A stretch of DNA of 24,641 nt from Bacteroides sp. CAG:530 (GTDB lineage: Bacteria; Bacteroidota; Bacteroidia; Bacteroidales; Bacteroidaceae): positions 1-24,641 of the forward strand of contig FR881282.1 in NCBI GenBank assembly GCA_000434735.1. Direction: 5' to 3'. Below the pieces are notes generated by a model that ran no database searches, was not told the DNA's origin, and was given only the letters and a program-made list of their open reading frames with translations. This document shows, one piece after another, positions 22,818-24,641 of the stretch. Both the position numbers and the translations under genes were made by a program. How positions within the stretch are numbered: the first letter of the stretch is position 1; each line of letters begins with the position of its first letter.

Positions 22818-24506
22818 ATGAGTAAATATACTTTATATACCATTATGGCTGTTCTGCAGATATTTCTGTGTACAGCTTGTTACGAAGACAAAGGTAACTA
22901 TGACTACAAAGACTTACCTAAAGTAGTATACAATAATAAATACGATCCTTATGTGCTCATAGATGAAGATGGAAATGAAGATACAGCCCCAGGTTATCTT
23001 ACACTTCGTTATGGTGAGACCATAAAAATAAAGCCAAGCTACAAACTTTCTAAAGATGCGGATATCGAATTGAAATTTACTTGGATTTTACGCAGTGATG
23101 ATACAAATCAAGACGATATCGTATTGGGACACGAAGAAACGCTGGAGTGGAAAGCCGATGAAGCGATGAAAGGAAAATTGCTCCTCGATATTGAAGATGC
23201 CACTAACGGTACTCATTTCTTATCTAATATCAGTATTGAAGTTACCGATCCTTATGCCGGTTTGGGATTATTGGTACTGAGTGATAAAGATGGAAAGAAA
23301 ATGCTTTCGTTTGTTACTTCTCCATATTCTGACGATGAACAAGATAAAGAACCTTTTGAGGAGTTCATCAATCTATATGAGGAAGTTAACAAAGAACCAT
23401 TGCCCAACAATGTCATTAAAATACACGAGCATTATCGTAAAGAGGGTAATAGTAGTGGAGCGCCTACAATGCAGATGGCAGTGTGCGATGATCAACTGAT
23501 AGATTTCAGTACTTCTCTTTTCAAGGAAGAAATACGTTCTGATCAGTTCTTCTCTACTCCAATAAAAAATATTCGTGATGTACTGTTCATGCAGTGGCTC
23601 GACTTGGTAGTAGATGATAAAGGACAAGTTTATCAGCGTCGTAAAACTACAGACCAATTGTTCCATTCTCAGAAATTCCTTAGCGAGCCTGTAAAATATA
23701 ATGGTGAGGTGCTCGAAGGTATTAAGATTATACCTGGTCTCTTTTGCGGAAGCGGTCGTGGTGTAGCTTTGCTTTACGATAGTAAGCATGGCCGCTATTT
23801 GACTATGAGCAACCAGAAATTTTATAACTTCCAAACGGATAAGGATGATAGCTATGTAGGTAAGATTTGTGAAATGGTATCAGAAAGTAGCAGTGGATGG
23901 CCGAAAGGCTTCACACCATTGTCTGATATGAGCGATTATGACCTTATTTATACGGGCTCTAACAATAGAACCGATGATTGGGGTGGTTGGCAATGTGTTT
24001 CCATTATTCGTGAGAAAGCAACTGGCACTTATTATTGGCAGAAGTTTGAAATAACACATGGATACCAAAGCCCTGACATATATGTAACCAATATGGAACA
24101 AGGTGTATTGCCCGATGCATTGGCTTCAATTATCACTGCTGATACTAAATTTGCTTTGCCCGACCTTTTAATGAGTTTCGATGGTAAAAGCCATCCTTAC
24201 TTGTTTGCTGCTTGCGGAAACGACCTTTATCTGTACGATTTGGAAGATATGGCAGGTGGTGTATCTAGAGCGTTGACATTTGATAGTCCTATTGCCGCTA
24301 TATGCTGCGACCGTTATTCGGGTAGCTTTATAACAGTGGGATTGGAAGACGGAAGTCTCTATACTCTTCGTACTAACGGTGCCAAGAATCATTGGAGCTG
24401 GGCAGAAAAGAGTTGGTTGGTTCGTAATTACATAGCTCCCGGTAAGTTGGGTAAAATACAGGGGATATATTACAAATCCGATGGAGACATAGTTAATTTG
24501 GATTAA
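22818..24506 (+). CDS. PKD-like family lipoprotein of the SusCD operon
   Basis: This is a 562-aa lipoprotein. The lipobox is C18-T19-A20-C21, followed by the diagnostic Y-E-D-K-G-N-Y-D-Y of the PKD-like (PKD_2 type) family. A PKD/Ig-like domain occupies about 45-145, with F-T-W-I-L near its middle and S-I-E-V-T-D-P-Y at its end. The long C-terminal region (about 150-562) is beta-rich, with repeated short strand patterns such as L-Y-D-S-K-H-G-R-Y-L, L-F-A-A-C-G-N-D-L-Y-L-Y-D-L and I-T-V-G-L-E-D-G-S-L-Y-T-L, suggestive of a propeller (inference). It probably helps ligand capture at the surface. SusC, SusD, DUF4843 and PKD-like proteins in this order are a recurrent Bacteroidetes arrangement. 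Confidence 0.88.
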   Translation: MSKYTLYTIMAVLQIFLCTACYEDKGNYDYKDLPKVVYNNKYDPYVLIDEDGNEDTAPGYLTLRYGETIKIKPSYKLSKDADIELKFTWILRSDDTNQDDIVLGHEETLEWKADEAMKGKLLLDIEDATNGTHFLSNISIEVTDPYAGLGLLVLSDKDGKKMLSFVTSPYSDDEQDKEPFEEFINLYEEVNKEPLPNNVIKIHEHYRKEGNSSGAPTMQMAVCDDQLIDFSTSLFKEEIRSDQFFSTPIKNIRDVLFMQWLDLVVDDKGQVYQRRKTTDQLFHSQKFLSEPVKYNGEVLEGIKIIPGLFCGSGRGVALLYDSKHGRYLTMSNQKFYNFQTDKDDSYVGKICEMVSESSSGWPKGFTPLSDMSDYDLIYTGSNNRTDDWGGWQCVSIIREKATGTYYWQKFEITHGYQSPDIYVTNMEQGVLPDALASIITADTKFALPDLLMSFDGKSHPYLFAACGNDLYLYDLEDMAGGVSRALTFDSPIAAICCDRYSGSFITVGLEDGSLYTLRTNGAKNHWSWAEKSWLVRNYIAPGKLGKIQGIYYKSDGDIVNLD

Positions 24507-24529
24507 ACAGATATTATTAACAGCAAACA

Positions 24530-24580
24530 GCAAGGGGATGCAAATCTATCCAGAAGCATCCTCTTGCATGTTTTGTTTTC
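24530..24580 (+). terminator. Stem-loop after the PKD-like gene
   Basis: GCAAGGGGATGC (24530-24541) pairs with GCATCCTCTTGC (24556-24567) over 12 bp with one G-U pair and a 14-base loop, followed by ATGTTTTGTTTTC. It may end the SusCD transcript, or reduce read-through into the next gene, whose ATG lies about 30 bases further on. Confidence 0.65.
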
Positions 24581-24597
24581 TAACTTAATTATAATTT

Positions 24598-24641
24598 ATG
24601 AAACATTTATTGCATGGAGTTTTTGCAGCATTCCTTTTAGT
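24598..24641 (+). CDS. Start of an exported protein, cut by the window edge
   Basis: An ATG at 24598 opens a frame reading M-K-H-L-L-H-G-V-F-A-A-F-L-L, a Lys followed by a hydrophobic stretch like the signal peptides of the genes before it. Only about 14 residues are visible. In similar operons another surface lipoprotein or an enzyme acting on the imported ligand often follows, but nothing here identifies it. Confidence 0.5.
   Translation, partial: MKHLLHGVFAAFLL

Overview
The window looks like a chromosomal stretch from a gut-type Bacteroidales bacterium (Bacteroides, Parabacteroides, Prevotella or a close relative; genus not resolvable by eye). The evidence is the many lipoproteins with a lipobox Cys near residue 20, a SusC/SusD pair, DUF4493 and PCMD proteins, GldA/GldG-type ABC transporters, a perfect Bacteroides-type promoter (TTTG-N19-TAnnTTTG) ahead of a tRNA gene, and weak Shine-Dalgarno sequences. 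Every gene is on the + strand.

Region 1 (1-9950) is a surface-protein operon of seven genes. Five lipoproteins carry an N-terminal DUF4493 domain (354, 1180, 2506, 6984, 9172). Two of these, plus the gene at 5268, end in a PCMD (putative carbohydrate metabolism) domain, and one gene (4408) encodes a small outer-membrane beta-barrel. All five DUF4493 proteins share an S-R-A/V motif 24-33 residues after the lipidated Cys, which resembles the Arg maturation site of Bacteroidales fimbrillins. The PCMD gene at 5268 is broken by a 32-bp tandem duplication; deleting one copy restores a 555-aa frame. The PCMD part of the gene at 6984 is much more AT-rich than the rest of that gene, which suggests domain exchange. 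A hairpin at 9913-9949 closes the region. A 22-bp tandem repeat lies upstream of the first gene.

Region 2 (9951-10671) holds a tRNA-Phe(GAA) with its own promoter and terminator. About 490 bases without a gene follow, containing inverted repeats and candidate promoters.

Region 3 (10672-17380) is a tandemly duplicated transporter: ATPase and permease-GldG fusion, then a second ATPase and permease-GldG fusion, ended by a strong terminator.

Region 4 (17401-24641) is a nutrient-uptake operon: SusC, SusD, a DUF4843 lipoprotein and a PKD-like lipoprotein. A terminator-like hairpin and the start of another exported protein follow at the window edge. No glycosidase, regulator, integrase or transposase is visible, so the substrate of this system and the functions of the surface proteins cannot be read from the window.
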